Part shown: positions 35,347-35,347 of the stretch, piece after piece | Layout: each line of letters opens with the position of its first letter | Numbering within the stretch: the first letter of the stretch is position 1 | NCBI RefSeq assembly: GCF_903915725.1 | Contig: NZ_CAIWTY010000027.1 | Location: 1-35,347, forward strand | Origin: an uncultured Rhodopila sp. | GTDB lineage: Bacteria > Pseudomonadota > Alphaproteobacteria > Acetobacterales > Acetobacteraceae | Length of the DNA: 35,347 nt | Direction of reading: 5' to 3' | Made by a program: the position numbers and the translations under genes | Notes under the pieces: generated by a model | The model's input: the letters and a program-made list of their open reading frames with translations, nothing else | Databases searched by the model: none | What the model was told of the DNA's origin: nothing

Positions 35347-35347
35347 C

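Noticed and set aside
1..35347. CRISPR array, tRNA or rRNA
   Set aside because: No regularly spaced direct repeats and no tRNA-like T-arm or rRNA sequence was seen in the gene-free stretches.

Overview
The window reads as a GC-rich alphaproteobacterial chromosome segment. The evidence is a full-length cyclic beta-1,2-glucan synthase of the NdvB/Cgs type, a hybrid CheB/CheR histidine kinase ending in a FixJ-like output, CsbD/DUF3309/DUF533 stress-type small proteins, and IS1595- and ISKra4-type insertion sequences. A Rhodospirillales/Acetobacteraceae-like or rhizobial-like host is plausible, but no rRNA or housekeeping marker lies here to fix it.

Layout. 1-4827 (+): an export operon equivalent to E. 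coli yhiI-rbbA-yhhJ (HlyD adaptor lacking its N-terminus, double-ATPase/permease fusion, second ABC-2 permease). 4858-5838 (-): an MscS-type channel. 5839-7676: a small-gene cluster (duplicated histidine-rich protein, two unknown small ORFs, a HicA-like small protein). 7758-16217 (+): the 2819-residue glucan synthase, which with MscS gives an osmotic/envelope theme. 16545-17735 (-): a stand-alone AAA/DUF4143 ATPase. 18248-23795 (-): a PIG-L deacetylase with a changed active-site motif, a decayed ISKra4-like element, an oleate hydratase and a broken ABC transporter. 23996-28375 (+): a 1459-residue CheB-CheR-PAS-kinase-REC-REC-LuxR protein. 28691-29412 (-): a response regulator coupled to a small GcrA-like HTH protein. 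29504-30660: a decayed IS1595-family element with recognisable ends and target duplication, inserted in the regulator's upstream region. 30841-35346: a run of mostly small envelope/stress genes (DUF533, a chimeric regulator-derived gene, three DUF3309-like genes, CsbD, small membrane proteins, a glycine-zipper protein) and the end of a membrane protein.

The genes suggest an envelope, osmotic and general-stress accessory region with its own signalling proteins. The most notable non-coding signal is a recurring element, core TAGWTTCCGA, found upstream of six genes (mscS, a small ORF, ohyA, the response regulator, the chimeric gene and the first DUF3309 gene) and always in the same orientation relative to the gene. 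At three of them it sits exactly 72 nt before the start codon. The response-regulator leader and first codons (133 bp, about 85% identical without gaps) are duplicated in front of an unrelated reading frame, which makes a chimeric gene. The IS1595 element cuts the upstream edge of the regulator's copy of the motif.

All similarities come from reading motifs and remembered family features; no searches were run.
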